From CAZJTL01 sp964548905 (GTDB lineage: Bacteria > Cyanobacteriota > Cyanobacteriia > Cyanobacteriales > Xenococcaceae): a DNA stretch of 35,698 bases. Below, in pieces: positions 17,055-24,776 of this stretch. A program made the position numbers and the translations under genes. Below the pieces are notes generated by a model. It did no database searches. It saw only the letters and a program-made list of their open reading frames with translations, and was not told the DNA's origin. Positions within the stretch are counted from its first letter, which is position 1. The number at the start of each line of letters is the position of its first letter. The DNA lies in the NCBI GenBank assembly GCA_964548905.1, contig CAZJTL010000021.1, positions 1 through 35,698 on the forward strand, in the 5' to 3' direction.

Positions 17055-18031
17055 TGTGGAAGCCTCTTAAATTCTTTCCTTGGTTCGCTACTGTTGGTAT
17101 CGCCTGGACAATTGGTTTTGTTTATAACGTTTATTATGGCGGTGAGTTAAGTTGGTTGCGAATGATGTATTACCAAAAACAGGCGATCGCAGCTAATTTA
17201 CAAGCACCCAAAAGGTTGCTGATTACTGGCGGTTCGGGGGCGCACTATACGATCGATTCTCAGGAAATTGAGAAGGGTTTGGGTATTCCTGTCATTAATT
17301 TAGGATTAGATGGCCCAGTCGGTCTAGATGTAATTTTACCTAGTATGCTGAATCAGGTTCGTTCTGGGGACTTGGTTTTACTGATTCCTGAGTACTTAAT
17401 TATTTTAGACGAGGATGGTTTGGGCGATCGATCGGGACAGTTTGGCATGGCGATCGGACAATTTGGTTTGGGTGGAGTACCTGTCAAACAGTTAGCGCAA
17501 GATGTTTTGATGTTAGGGGTTCCCACTTTAAGAGGTGTTACTAAGTCGAGTTTGGATTTGGTAGAGAAGGGGAAATTGACTGGTTATTATTCCGATCCCG
17601 TTAGCGATCGCGGCGATCCGATAGTGGTGAAAGAACGGATGGGTAAATGGTGGCGATTACCGATCGAACAACCTATTTCCAATCATGCGATCGCGAGGAT
17701 TAATAAGTTTCGTCAGGAAGTGGAGGCGAAAGGAGGTACTTTGATTCTTTCCTTACCTTGGGTATATGGAAGTGACGATCCACAGTCGATCGCCAATGTG
17801 CGTAAAACGGCTGAGGAGTTGGGGAAAATTGCACCTTTGATTTATGAAAAGGATAGTTTGAATATTAAGGGTGACAATAGTTTATTTGCTGATACTCACT
17901 ATCATTTGCTACCAGAGGCGCGAAGAATTAGGGCGCAGGAGTTAGTAGATCAGCTTAAGCCTCTGGTTGGAGTCTCGCAGAGAGGTGGAGGAAGCGGGGG
18001 AAGCGGAGAGGCGGAGAGGCGGAGAGGCTGA
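17054..18031 (+). CDS. SGNH-like partner of the MBOAT acyltransferase
   Basis: A 325-residue protein with one N-terminal membrane anchor (about 8-26, FPWFATVGIAWTIGFVYNVY) and a periplasmic domain. LLITGGSGAHYTIDS places a Gly-Gly-Ser where SGNH enzymes have GDS; VINLGLDGPVG supplies the Gly/Asn block, and DTHYHL near residue 282 matches the D-x-x-H of block V. It therefore looks like an O-acetyltransferase or esterase of the AlgX/AlgJ kind acting with the upstream MBOAT. The last ~18 residues (RGGGSGGSGEAERRRG) are encoded by the purine-rich repeat at 17977-18050, and the stop codon lies in that array, so the original C-terminus was probably shorter or different. Confidence 0.72.
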   Translation: MWKPLKFFPWFATVGIAWTIGFVYNVYYGGELSWLRMMYYQKQAIAANLQAPKRLLITGGSGAHYTIDSQEIEKGLGIPVINLGLDGPVGLDVILPSMLNQVRSGDLVLLIPEYLIILDEDGLGDRSGQFGMAIGQFGLGGVPVKQLAQDVLMLGVPTLRGVTKSSLDLVEKGKLTGYYSDPVSDRGDPIVVKERMGKWWRLPIEQPISNHAIARINKFRQEVEAKGGTLILSLPWVYGSDDPQSIANVRKTAEELGKIAPLIYEKDSLNIKGDNSLFADTHYHLLPEARRIRAQELVDQLKPLVGVSQRGGGSGGSGEAERRRG

Positions 18032-18090
18032 GAAGCGGAGAGGCTGGGAGAACAATGAACCATGAACAATCAACCATGAACTATGAACCA
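17977..18090 (+). repeat. Composite spacer repeat: GGAGAGGC array then ATGAACN heptamers
   Basis: A GGAGAGGC/GGAAGCGG array (17977-18050) is followed by ATGAACC/ATGAACA/ATCAACC heptamers (18051-18090). The first half encodes the end of the SGNH-like protein; the second half provides several ATGs in front of the true NDH-2 start at 18091. Confidence 0.85.
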
Positions 18091-19296
18091 ATGAAAATCT
18101 GTATCCTCGGTGGGGGTTTTGGGGGGCTTTATACGGCTTTGTACCTGAGTAATTTTGCTTGGGTAAAGTCGGGAAGGTGCGAAATTACTTTGGTTGAACC
18201 GAAGGATAATTTTTTATTTAGTCCTTTGTTGTATGAGGTGTTGACTGGGGAGTTGCAGCGTTGGGAAATTGCGCCTTCTTATCAAAAGTTGCTGGCGGGA
18301 AAGAAGATTGATTTTTGTCGGGATGCTGTTGGTGGGGTGGATCTAAAAACTCGTCGGGTTGAATTGGTAAGTGAGAATTATTTGCATTATGACTATTTAG
18401 TCTTGGCGGTGGGTAATAAGTCTTGGTTTCCAGATATTCCTGGTTTGCAGGAATATGGATTGAGTTTTCGGAGTTTGGCTGATGCCGATCGCTTGGAAGA
18501 GAAATTGCAGTTAATGGAGGCTTCGGAACGTCACAGGTTAAGGATTGCTGTTATTGGTGGTGGGGCGAATGGGGTTGAGTTAGCTTGCAAATTACACGAT
18601 CGCCTGAAAGGAAGGGGTAGTGTTTGTCTGATTGAAAGGGGAGAAGAGATTCTTAAGGGTTTTTCTCGTGGTGTAAAAGTTGCTGCAAATAGGGCGATGA
18701 AAAAGCGGGCGATCGAGGTTTTTTTGGAGACTGATGTTAGAGAAATTGCAGTAGACAAGATTACTTTAAATCGTGATGAAAAAATTGTTAATGTTCCTGT
18801 GGATTTGGTGTTGTGGACGGCTGGTACTGAGGCGATCGAGTGGGTAAGTAATCTTAATTGTCAGCAAACTAGTCGAGGTAAGTTATTAATTCGTCCTACT
18901 CTTCAATTGATTGATTATCCAGAGGTTTTTGCTTTGGGCGATCTGGCAGAAATTCACTGTAGGGGCGAATGGTTATTCGCCCCCAAATGGTTATTCACCC
19001 CCAAATCATTATTCCCTCCCAAATCAATTCCAGCAACGGCGCAAGCTGCTTATCAACAGGCTAGTTGTGCGGCGAAGAATATTAAAGCTGTGCTGAGAGA
19101 AAAATCCTTGCAGCGTTTTCGTTATTTGCATTTGGGGGATATGTTGACTTTGGGTAAGAATGTGGCGGTTGTTTCTAGTTATGGGTTGAATTTGACAGGA
19201 GTTTTGGCGGGAATTGTGAGACGGTTGGTTTATGTGCAGCGTTTGCCAACGATGCGCCATAGGTTGCAGGTTTTGAGAAATTTAATCCGCAGATGA
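18091..19296 (+). CDS. ndh: Type II NAD(P)H dehydrogenase (NDH-2, quinone-reducing)
   Basis: A 401-residue FAD-dependent oxidoreductase that would pass electrons from NAD(P)H to membrane quinone without proton pumping. It has the FAD-binding N-terminus KICILGGGFGGLYTAL, the NAD(P)-binding motif IAVIGGGANGVELA (about 152-165), LVLWTAGTEA and ALGDLAEI (about 281-288). The ATG at 18091 is preferred: the in-frame ATG at 18055 would add 12 residues (MNHEQSTMNYEP) that are only translated heptamer repeat, whereas KICILGGGFGG is the usual family beginning. Residues about 291-311 are an in-frame repeat insertion with three WLFAPK/WLFTPK/SLFPPK units, just before PATAQAAYQQ. Downstream comes an HTTM-DCC protein on the same strand. 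Confidence 0.88.
   Translation: MKICILGGGFGGLYTALYLSNFAWVKSGRCEITLVEPKDNFLFSPLLYEVLTGELQRWEIAPSYQKLLAGKKIDFCRDAVGGVDLKTRRVELVSENYLHYDYLVLAVGNKSWFPDIPGLQEYGLSFRSLADADRLEEKLQLMEASERHRLRIAVIGGGANGVELACKLHDRLKGRGSVCLIERGEEILKGFSRGVKVAANRAMKKRAIEVFLETDVREIAVDKITLNRDEKIVNVPVDLVLWTAGTEAIEWVSNLNCQQTSRGKLLIRPTLQLIDYPEVFALGDLAEIHCRGEWLFAPKWLFTPKSLFPPKSIPATAQAAYQQASCAAKNIKAVLREKSLQRFRYLHLGDMLTLGKNVAVVSSYGLNLTGVLAGIVRRLVYVQRLPTMRHRLQVLRNLIRR
18962..19020 (+). repeat. Palindrome plus 18-bp tandem repeats inside ndh
   Basis: GGGGCGAAT-GGTT-ATTCGCCCC (18962-18983) is a perfect 9-bp hairpin. From 18967 three 18-bp units follow (18967-18984, 18985-19002, 19003-19020) with increasing divergence. All are in frame and without stops. 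The same hairpin type occurs between genes at 22904-22923. Confidence 0.85.
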
Positions 19297-19387
19297 ACGG
19301 AGATGAACGCGGATAAATACAGATGATTGAATGGTTGTGATTTTGAGTTAATAGATATTTTTATTAGTTATTTAAGGTTGTATCTTT

Positions 19388-21295
19388 ATGGTTATTGGTG
19401 GGGAAAAAGATAAGAGTAAATTTGCAGAAAAAATTGAAGAAATTTTTGGTTTGGATTTGCGATCGCTGGCTGTTTTTCGGATTGGTTTAGCGCTGGTTGT
19501 GATTGCGGATTTATTTATTCGTTTTGCTGATGCTAGGGCGCTTTATTCGGATGAAGGTGTTTTACCTAGAATTGCTTTAATCGAGCAAATTATTCATCCT
19601 TGGTATTGGTCGATTAATTTAATTAGTGGTCAACCTTTTGTTCAGCAATTATTGTTTATTTTTGCTATTTTTATTGCTTTATTAATGTTAATTGGATATC
19701 GTACCAGGCTGGCAATTATTGCTACCTGGGCGATGATTATTTCTATTCACAATCGCAATCCTGCTTTGGTTTTTGCAGGCGATGACACGCTGAGAGCAAT
19801 TCTGTTTTGGTCGATGTTTTTGCCTTTGGGTGCTTGTTATTCTATGGATAGTGCGCTGAATACTTCTTCTAAACCTCTACCGAAAAGATTTCTTTCTTTT
19901 GCGACAGTTGCTTTAATGATGCAACTTAGTTTTATTTATATGTTATCGGCATGGTTTAAGCATCAAAGTCCAATTTGGTCGCAAGAAGGAAATGCTGTTT
20001 ATTATGCTTTAAATTTTGACCAGTATGCAACTGAATTTGGTCAATTTTTATTAGGATTGCCGATGCTACACAAACCAATGACATTTGGTGCGCTTTGGTT
20101 TGAATGGTTGGGTGCTTTATTATTATTTATTCCTTGGCGTACTAGTTTTTTTCGTTGCGTCGCGATCGTTAGTTTTATCCTTTTACATTTTTCCTTTGGA
20201 TTATCTTTTCGGATCGGTATTTTTCCAGCGCTTTGTATCGCCGTTTGGTTGGCTTTTATTCCTACTTCGATTTGGGAATGGTTAGGGAAGCGAACTTATT
20301 CTGCGGAAAGAAAGGGTTTAAAAATTTACTACGATGCCGAATGTGGATTTTGCAAAAAGGTAGTCCATCTTATCCGTACTTTTTTAATTTTACCAGGAAC
20401 GCCTCTGACGATCGCGCAAGACGATGAATCTATTTATGCGGACATGCAAGCTTATAATTCTTGGGTCGTTGTCGATTGGCAGGAAAACAGACGTTTTAAA
20501 TGGGAAGGAATTGCCTATGTGGTCAGTTTATCGCCAATCTTGTTCTTTCTCGCACCAGTTTTAAGATTTCCACCTTTAATGGCGATCGGCACGAAAATTT
20601 ATGAGACGATCGCGACAAATCGTAAAGCGGCAGGTCAATTTACTGCGCCTTTTAAATACACTTCCTTTGAAGTTCGTTCTTCTTTATTGCTCAATGCTGT
20701 CTCTTTAATTCTCCTTTGTTTAGTCACTCTCTGGAATTTTAGAAGTTTTGCCAATCATGCTGCTTTCCAGAGTCGTTCTACTCCAGTCGATAAAACCCTG
20801 AGAAGAGTTAGTAACTCTCAAACATTACAAAAACTAGATTGGTTGAGTCGTCTAACCAGATTAGATCAATCTTGGAGTATTTTTGCACCCAATCCGCCTC
20901 GCGATGATGGTTGGCATGTAATTGTGGGAACACTAAAAGATGGAAGTGAAATAGATCTGTTAAATAATGGTGAACCTATCAGTTGGGAAAAACCAACCAT
21001 TCAACAGAGAAATCGACTTTATCGCAATATGCAATGGCGCAGTTATTTTATTAATTTAAATCGTGCGATCGGTCAAAAACTTTATCCATATTACAGTGAA
21101 TATTTATGTCGCAATTGGAATCAAAAACATCCAGAAGCAAAACAGATAGAAAAAATTGATATTTATTTTATGGATGAAAGAACTGTTCCTCCTGGTGAAA
21201 CGCAAAATGTAGAGAAGAAAATAGTCTGGAAACAGTCATGTGAAGTAGTAAGTACGAAGCAGAGAAGCAGAGAAGCAGAGGGGCGGGGGAGATGA
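19388..21295 (+). CDS. HTTM-domain membrane protein with internal DCC (DUF393) thioredoxin-like domain
   Basis: A 635-residue protein. Residues 20-300 form an HTTM domain, the bacterial relative of vitamin K-dependent gamma-carboxylase, with several membrane helices. Lys191 lies in YMLSAWFKHQSPIWSQEGNA, the same local setting as the catalytic Lys of the carboxylase (Lys218 in the human enzyme). Residues about 311-430 form a DCC/DUF393 domain opening KIYYDAECGFCKKV, with C319-x-x-C322. The C-terminal part has WSIFAPNPPRDDGW, typical of HTTM proteins. The last ~10 residues (KQRSREAEGRGR) are repeat-encoded. It lies between NDH-2 and a second MBOAT. Substrate unknown; a redox-linked modification at the membrane is inferred. 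Confidence 0.8.
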   Translation: MVIGGEKDKSKFAEKIEEIFGLDLRSLAVFRIGLALVVIADLFIRFADARALYSDEGVLPRIALIEQIIHPWYWSINLISGQPFVQQLLFIFAIFIALLMLIGYRTRLAIIATWAMIISIHNRNPALVFAGDDTLRAILFWSMFLPLGACYSMDSALNTSSKPLPKRFLSFATVALMMQLSFIYMLSAWFKHQSPIWSQEGNAVYYALNFDQYATEFGQFLLGLPMLHKPMTFGALWFEWLGALLLFIPWRTSFFRCVAIVSFILLHFSFGLSFRIGIFPALCIAVWLAFIPTSIWEWLGKRTYSAERKGLKIYYDAECGFCKKVVHLIRTFLILPGTPLTIAQDDESIYADMQAYNSWVVVDWQENRRFKWEGIAYVVSLSPILFFLAPVLRFPPLMAIGTKIYETIATNRKAAGQFTAPFKYTSFEVRSSLLLNAVSLILLCLVTLWNFRSFANHAAFQSRSTPVDKTLRRVSNSQTLQKLDWLSRLTRLDQSWSIFAPNPPRDDGWHVIVGTLKDGSEIDLLNNGEPISWEKPTIQQRNRLYRNMQWRSYFINLNRAIGQKLYPYYSEYLCRNWNQKHPEAKQIEKIDIYFMDERTVPPGETQNVEKKIVWKQSCEVVSTKQRSREAEGRGR

Positions 21296-21345
21296 GGAGG
21301 TAAAAGTACAATTAGCAATGAACAATCAACAATGAACCATGAACT
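21254..21345 (+). repeat. Composite spacer repeat: AGCAGAGA array then ATGAACN heptamers
   Basis: AGCAGAGA units (21259-21280) encode the end of the HTTM protein and lead to a consensus AGGAGG (21295-21300). ATGAACA/ATCAACA/ATGAACC heptamers (21317-21345) then separate that ribosome-binding-like site from the ATG at 21355 by about 55 bases. Confidence 0.8.
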
Positions 21346-21354
21346 AAATAAATT

Positions 21355-22836
21355 ATGTTATTCAACTCCTATATTTTTATCTTTCTTTTTCTGCCAATAA
21401 CTTTAGTTATCTTTTTTCTTATCTCAAGGTTTCGCCTAACTAAATTAGCACTGCTATGGCTAACAATAACATCACTATTTTTCTATGCCTATTGGAATCC
21501 TCCATATTTAATTCTGATGCTTTTGTCGATCGTCTTCAATCATCGGATTGGTAGATTAATCGAAGAAGCACCACTACAAAGTAAACAAGCCCAGTTTTTA
21601 CTTTGGACAGGCATAGTTATTAATATTGCTTTAATTGGTTACTACAAATATACAAATTTCTTTCTTGCATCCGTAAATAGTTTAATTGACTCCAATTTTT
21701 TCGTTCCCAATTTAATTTTACCTTTAGGAATTTCTTTCTATACTTTCACCCAAATAGGTTATCTAGTTGATGCTTATCGAGGTGAAACAAAAGGAGCAAA
21801 TTACGATATTATTACCTACATTTTATTTATTAGTTTTTTCCCTCAACTAATTGCTGGTCCTATTCTCCGACATGATGAGTTAATTCCTCAATTTCGTAAC
21901 ATCAGAAAATTAGTTTTTTCACAGAAAAACTTTGCTTTAGGCTTAACCATGTTTAGCTTAGGGCTATCTAAAAAAGTATTAATTGCTGATAGTATTTCAC
22001 CTTGGGTGACACCAGTATTTAATAATCCCGAAGCTGTTAGCTTCATTGAAGCATGGGTCGGCGCTATTACTTATACTCTGCAACTATATTTTGATTTTTC
22101 TGGCTATTCAGATATGGCGATCGGTCTAGGTTTGATGTTTAATATCAAACTGCCAATTAATTTTAATTCCCCTTATAAAGCTACTTCAATTTCTGATTTT
22201 TGGCGACGCTGGCACATTACTCTATCTAATCTTTTGCGAGATTATTTATATATTCCTTTAGGAGGAAATCGTAAAGGAATTGTTCGTCAGTATGCCAATC
22301 TTATTATTACTATGTTACTTGGTGGATTGTGGCATGGAGCGGGTTGGAATTTTGTTTTATGGGGTGGATTACATGGAGTTTATTTATCAGTAAATCATTG
22401 GTGGCGCAAATTTAAAAAACCTCTACCAGTATTATTAGCATGGCTTCTAACTTTCTTATCTGTAATGGTTAGTTGGGTTTTATTTAGAGCTAAAGATTTA
22501 AATAATGGCTTGAGCATTTTACAGACAATGTCAGGATTAAATGGAATTGTTTTGCCAGGACAACCAGGAGGAAAATTAGCTTTTTTGTCTCAATTAGGAA
22601 TAGAAATGAAACAGTGGTCGCAACTGGATTATTTGCCACAATTTAATGATAGTAAAAGCTTAAGTATTGTGGTGTTAATTGTACTCACTGCTAGTGTCAC
22701 ATTCCTGCCCAATACACAGCAATTAATCGATAAATTTAAGCCGACATGGTGGTGGGCAATATCAGTAGGAATTTTAACTGGTATTTGTTTATTGTCTCTC
22801 AATCGTGTTTCTGAATTTTTATACTTCCAATTTTGA
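21355..22836 (+). CDS. MBOAT family O-acyltransferase (AlgI-like), second copy
   Basis: A 493-residue polytopic protein of the AlgI/DltB branch: LPLGISFYTFTQIGYLVDAY, FFPQLIAGPILRH, FSGYSDMAIGLGLMFN, SDFWRRWHITLSNLLRDYLY and GGLWHGAGWNFVLWGGLHG, with conserved H327 and H340. It is closer to the widespread alginate-O-acetylation type than the copy at 15597 (LGGN rather than MGRN after the RD-Y-IPL motif), so the two are not a recent duplication. No SGNH partner follows it in this window; it may share the upstream one or work with an unlinked protein. It lacks a close Shine-Dalgarno because heptamers occupy the leader. Confidence 0.9.
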   Translation: MLFNSYIFIFLFLPITLVIFFLISRFRLTKLALLWLTITSLFFYAYWNPPYLILMLLSIVFNHRIGRLIEEAPLQSKQAQFLLWTGIVINIALIGYYKYTNFFLASVNSLIDSNFFVPNLILPLGISFYTFTQIGYLVDAYRGETKGANYDIITYILFISFFPQLIAGPILRHDELIPQFRNIRKLVFSQKNFALGLTMFSLGLSKKVLIADSISPWVTPVFNNPEAVSFIEAWVGAITYTLQLYFDFSGYSDMAIGLGLMFNIKLPINFNSPYKATSISDFWRRWHITLSNLLRDYLYIPLGGNRKGIVRQYANLIITMLLGGLWHGAGWNFVLWGGLHGVYLSVNHWWRKFKKPLPVLLAWLLTFLSVMVSWVLFRAKDLNNGLSILQTMSGLNGIVLPGQPGGKLAFLSQLGIEMKQWSQLDYLPQFNDSKSLSIVVLIVLTASVTFLPNTQQLIDKFKPTWWWAISVGILTGICLLSLNRVSEFLYFQF

Positions 22837-22857
22837 ATCTTCTGTCTCCTGCTTTCT

Positions 22858-22927
22858 GTAGGGGAGGCGGTTGTGGCGAGGTTTCCTCGCCACCTTGTCC
22901 GCCGGGCGAATTGCCATTCGCCCCTAC
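22858..22927. mobile_element. 70-bp MITE-like palindromic repeat
   Basis: Outer ends GTAGGGG (22858-22864) and CCCCTAC (22921-22927) enclose two perfect hairpins: GTGGCGAGG-TTT-CCTCGCCAC (22873-22893) and GGGCGAAT-TGCC-ATTCGCCC (22904-22923). It lies between the MBOAT and hflX genes. The second hairpin is the same motif that interrupts ndh at 18962. Confidence 0.7.
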
Positions 22928-23126
22928 GTCTGCCTTTTGCTTTCTGATTTTTTCAACTTTTTCTTACGATCGCGATCCCAGCGCTTGACGCTTATGTCAC
23001 AATGACAATTGAAGAGTTAAACCCAAAGAGCTTATCGATACGATTTACGGCGACCTCAAAGGTCTAAAACCCAGTCAGATTAAACAGCTACAAAAGCTAT
23101 ACCATCAACACGTACCAGGCGACTGT

Positions 23127-24749
23127 TTGACTACGCCAGAATTCGCTCAAAGATTGGCAGCGATTAGTACTGAGATTGACCAACCTGTCTCCATTTACAT
23201 CAACCGTCGCGGACAAATTATTCGTGTGGGTGTGGGTACACCTCGCCAAACCCAAATTCCACCTCTAGAATTGCCTCGCTATGGTGCAGAAAGACTTTGT
23301 GGTATTCGCTGTATCGCTACTAAATTGAACGATGAACCGCCTAAAGAATCAACCCTAACAGCAATGGTAATTCAAAGGTTAGATGCTTTAGTAGTTCTTA
23401 CTCTGACTGGTGCTGGTAAAATGCGACGGGGTGGCGGTGCAACTGGATATATTAAAGAAGCTTATCTTGCTCATCTTCTACCCCATCCAGAAGACTTAGA
23501 TGTAGAAGATAAAGACTTTTGGACGGTATCGCCAGCGATGAGTCTTGATGCTGTTTCCAAACAGGATTTTTTTGAGCTAGTTGAGGGATTAGAAGCTGAA
23601 TTTGCTAGAGAATATGTAGCGCAGCAAGTAGATCTCGATCGCGATCGAGTCATTATTGTTGGTTTAATGACTGATAAAATTAGCAGATCGCAATTTGAAG
23701 ATGGGTTGGCAGAAATTGCACGGTTAGTAGATACTGCTGGTGGACAAGTGTTGCATACCATCTGGCAAAAACATGCACGTCCTCATCCTCAGACGGTAGT
23801 TGGTGCAGGAAAGGTTCAAGAAATTGCTCTTAAAGCTCAAAGCTTGGGCGCTAATCTAATAGTATTCGATCGCGACCTTTCCCCTGCACAGGTACGCAAT
23901 TTAGAAATTCAAATTGGCATTCGCGTAGTCGATCGCACGGAAGTCATTCTCGATATTTTTGCTCAACGCGCTCAATCTCGTGCTGGTAAATTGCAGGTAG
24001 AATTAGCACAACTAGAATATATGTTGCCGCGTCTGACGGGTCGGGGTCAAGCCATGTCTCGTCTCGGTGGTGGAATTGGTACTAGAGGGCCTGGTGAAAC
24101 TAAACTAGAAACAGAACGTCGTGCTATTCAAAGACGTATTTCTAAATTGCAGCAAGATGTCAATCAACTGCAAGCACATCGATCCCGCTTGCGCCAACAG
24201 CGTCAGCAACAGGAAGTCCCGACTGTGGCGATCGTTGGTTATACCAATGCAGGAAAATCAACGCTGATCAATGCCTTAACTAACGCAGAAGTATATACTG
24301 CCGATCAATTATTTGCTACTCTCGATCCTACTACTCGGCGATTACCAATTCCCAATCCCGATGGTGGTGAAGCGCGGACAATTTTGCTAACCGATACGGT
24401 TGGTTTTATTCAAGAACTACCTCCCCCTCTGGTAGATGCTTTTCGTGCAACTCTAGAAGAAGTTACCGAAGCAGATGCACTTCTGCACGTAGTAGACTTG
24501 TCTCATCCTGCTTGGTGTAGCCATATTCAATCAGTAATGCGTATTTTATCGACTATGCCAGTCACCCCAGGACCGATCTTACTCGCTTTTAACAAGATCG
24601 ATCTCTCTGATAATGAAGCATTAACTCAAGCAAGAGAAGAATATCCTTTAGCTGTATTTATCTCCGCCAGTCAGCGTTTGGGTTTAGAAAATCTCAGACA
24701 AAAGTTAGGAGATCTGATTAGTTATGCAGTAGTTGAACGGAGGGTTTAA
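23127..24749 (+). CDS. hflX: Ribosome-associated GTPase HflX
   Basis: HflX family GTPase that binds and splits ribosomes. The N-terminal HflX domain (GQVLHTIWQKHARPHPQTVVGAGK region), the coiled linker with GGGIGTRGPGETKLE and the G domain with P-loop GYTNAGKST (about 371), DTVGFIQELP and NKID are all intact. The TTG at 23127 is the only ATG/GTG/TTG in this frame, but family-like sequence continues upstream without a stop to 23013 (ELIDTIYGDLKGLKPSQIKQ...). The natural protein therefore probably begins about 35-40 residues earlier, through a rare start codon or through a one-base frame change from the ATG at 23002. The cyanobacterial N-terminal extension is long compared with E. coli HflX. 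Confidence 0.9.
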   Translation: MTTPEFAQRLAAISTEIDQPVSIYINRRGQIIRVGVGTPRQTQIPPLELPRYGAERLCGIRCIATKLNDEPPKESTLTAMVIQRLDALVVLTLTGAGKMRRGGGATGYIKEAYLAHLLPHPEDLDVEDKDFWTVSPAMSLDAVSKQDFFELVEGLEAEFAREYVAQQVDLDRDRVIIVGLMTDKISRSQFEDGLAEIARLVDTAGGQVLHTIWQKHARPHPQTVVGAGKVQEIALKAQSLGANLIVFDRDLSPAQVRNLEIQIGIRVVDRTEVILDIFAQRAQSRAGKLQVELAQLEYMLPRLTGRGQAMSRLGGGIGTRGPGETKLETERRAIQRRISKLQQDVNQLQAHRSRLRQQRQQQEVPTVAIVGYTNAGKSTLINALTNAEVYTADQLFATLDPTTRRLPIPNPDGGEARTILLTDTVGFIQELPPPLVDAFRATLEEVTEADALLHVVDLSHPAWCSHIQSVMRILSTMPVTPGPILLAFNKIDLSDNEALTQAREEYPLAVFISASQRLGLENLRQKLGDLISYAVVERRV

Positions 24750-24776
24750 AAGAAAACTAATAGCTGAAAACTAAAA

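Noticed and set aside
17977..18090. Possible CRISPR-like regular repeats
   Set aside because: Units are 7-8 bp, directly adjacent, without spacers; they are simple tandem heptamers and not a CRISPR array.
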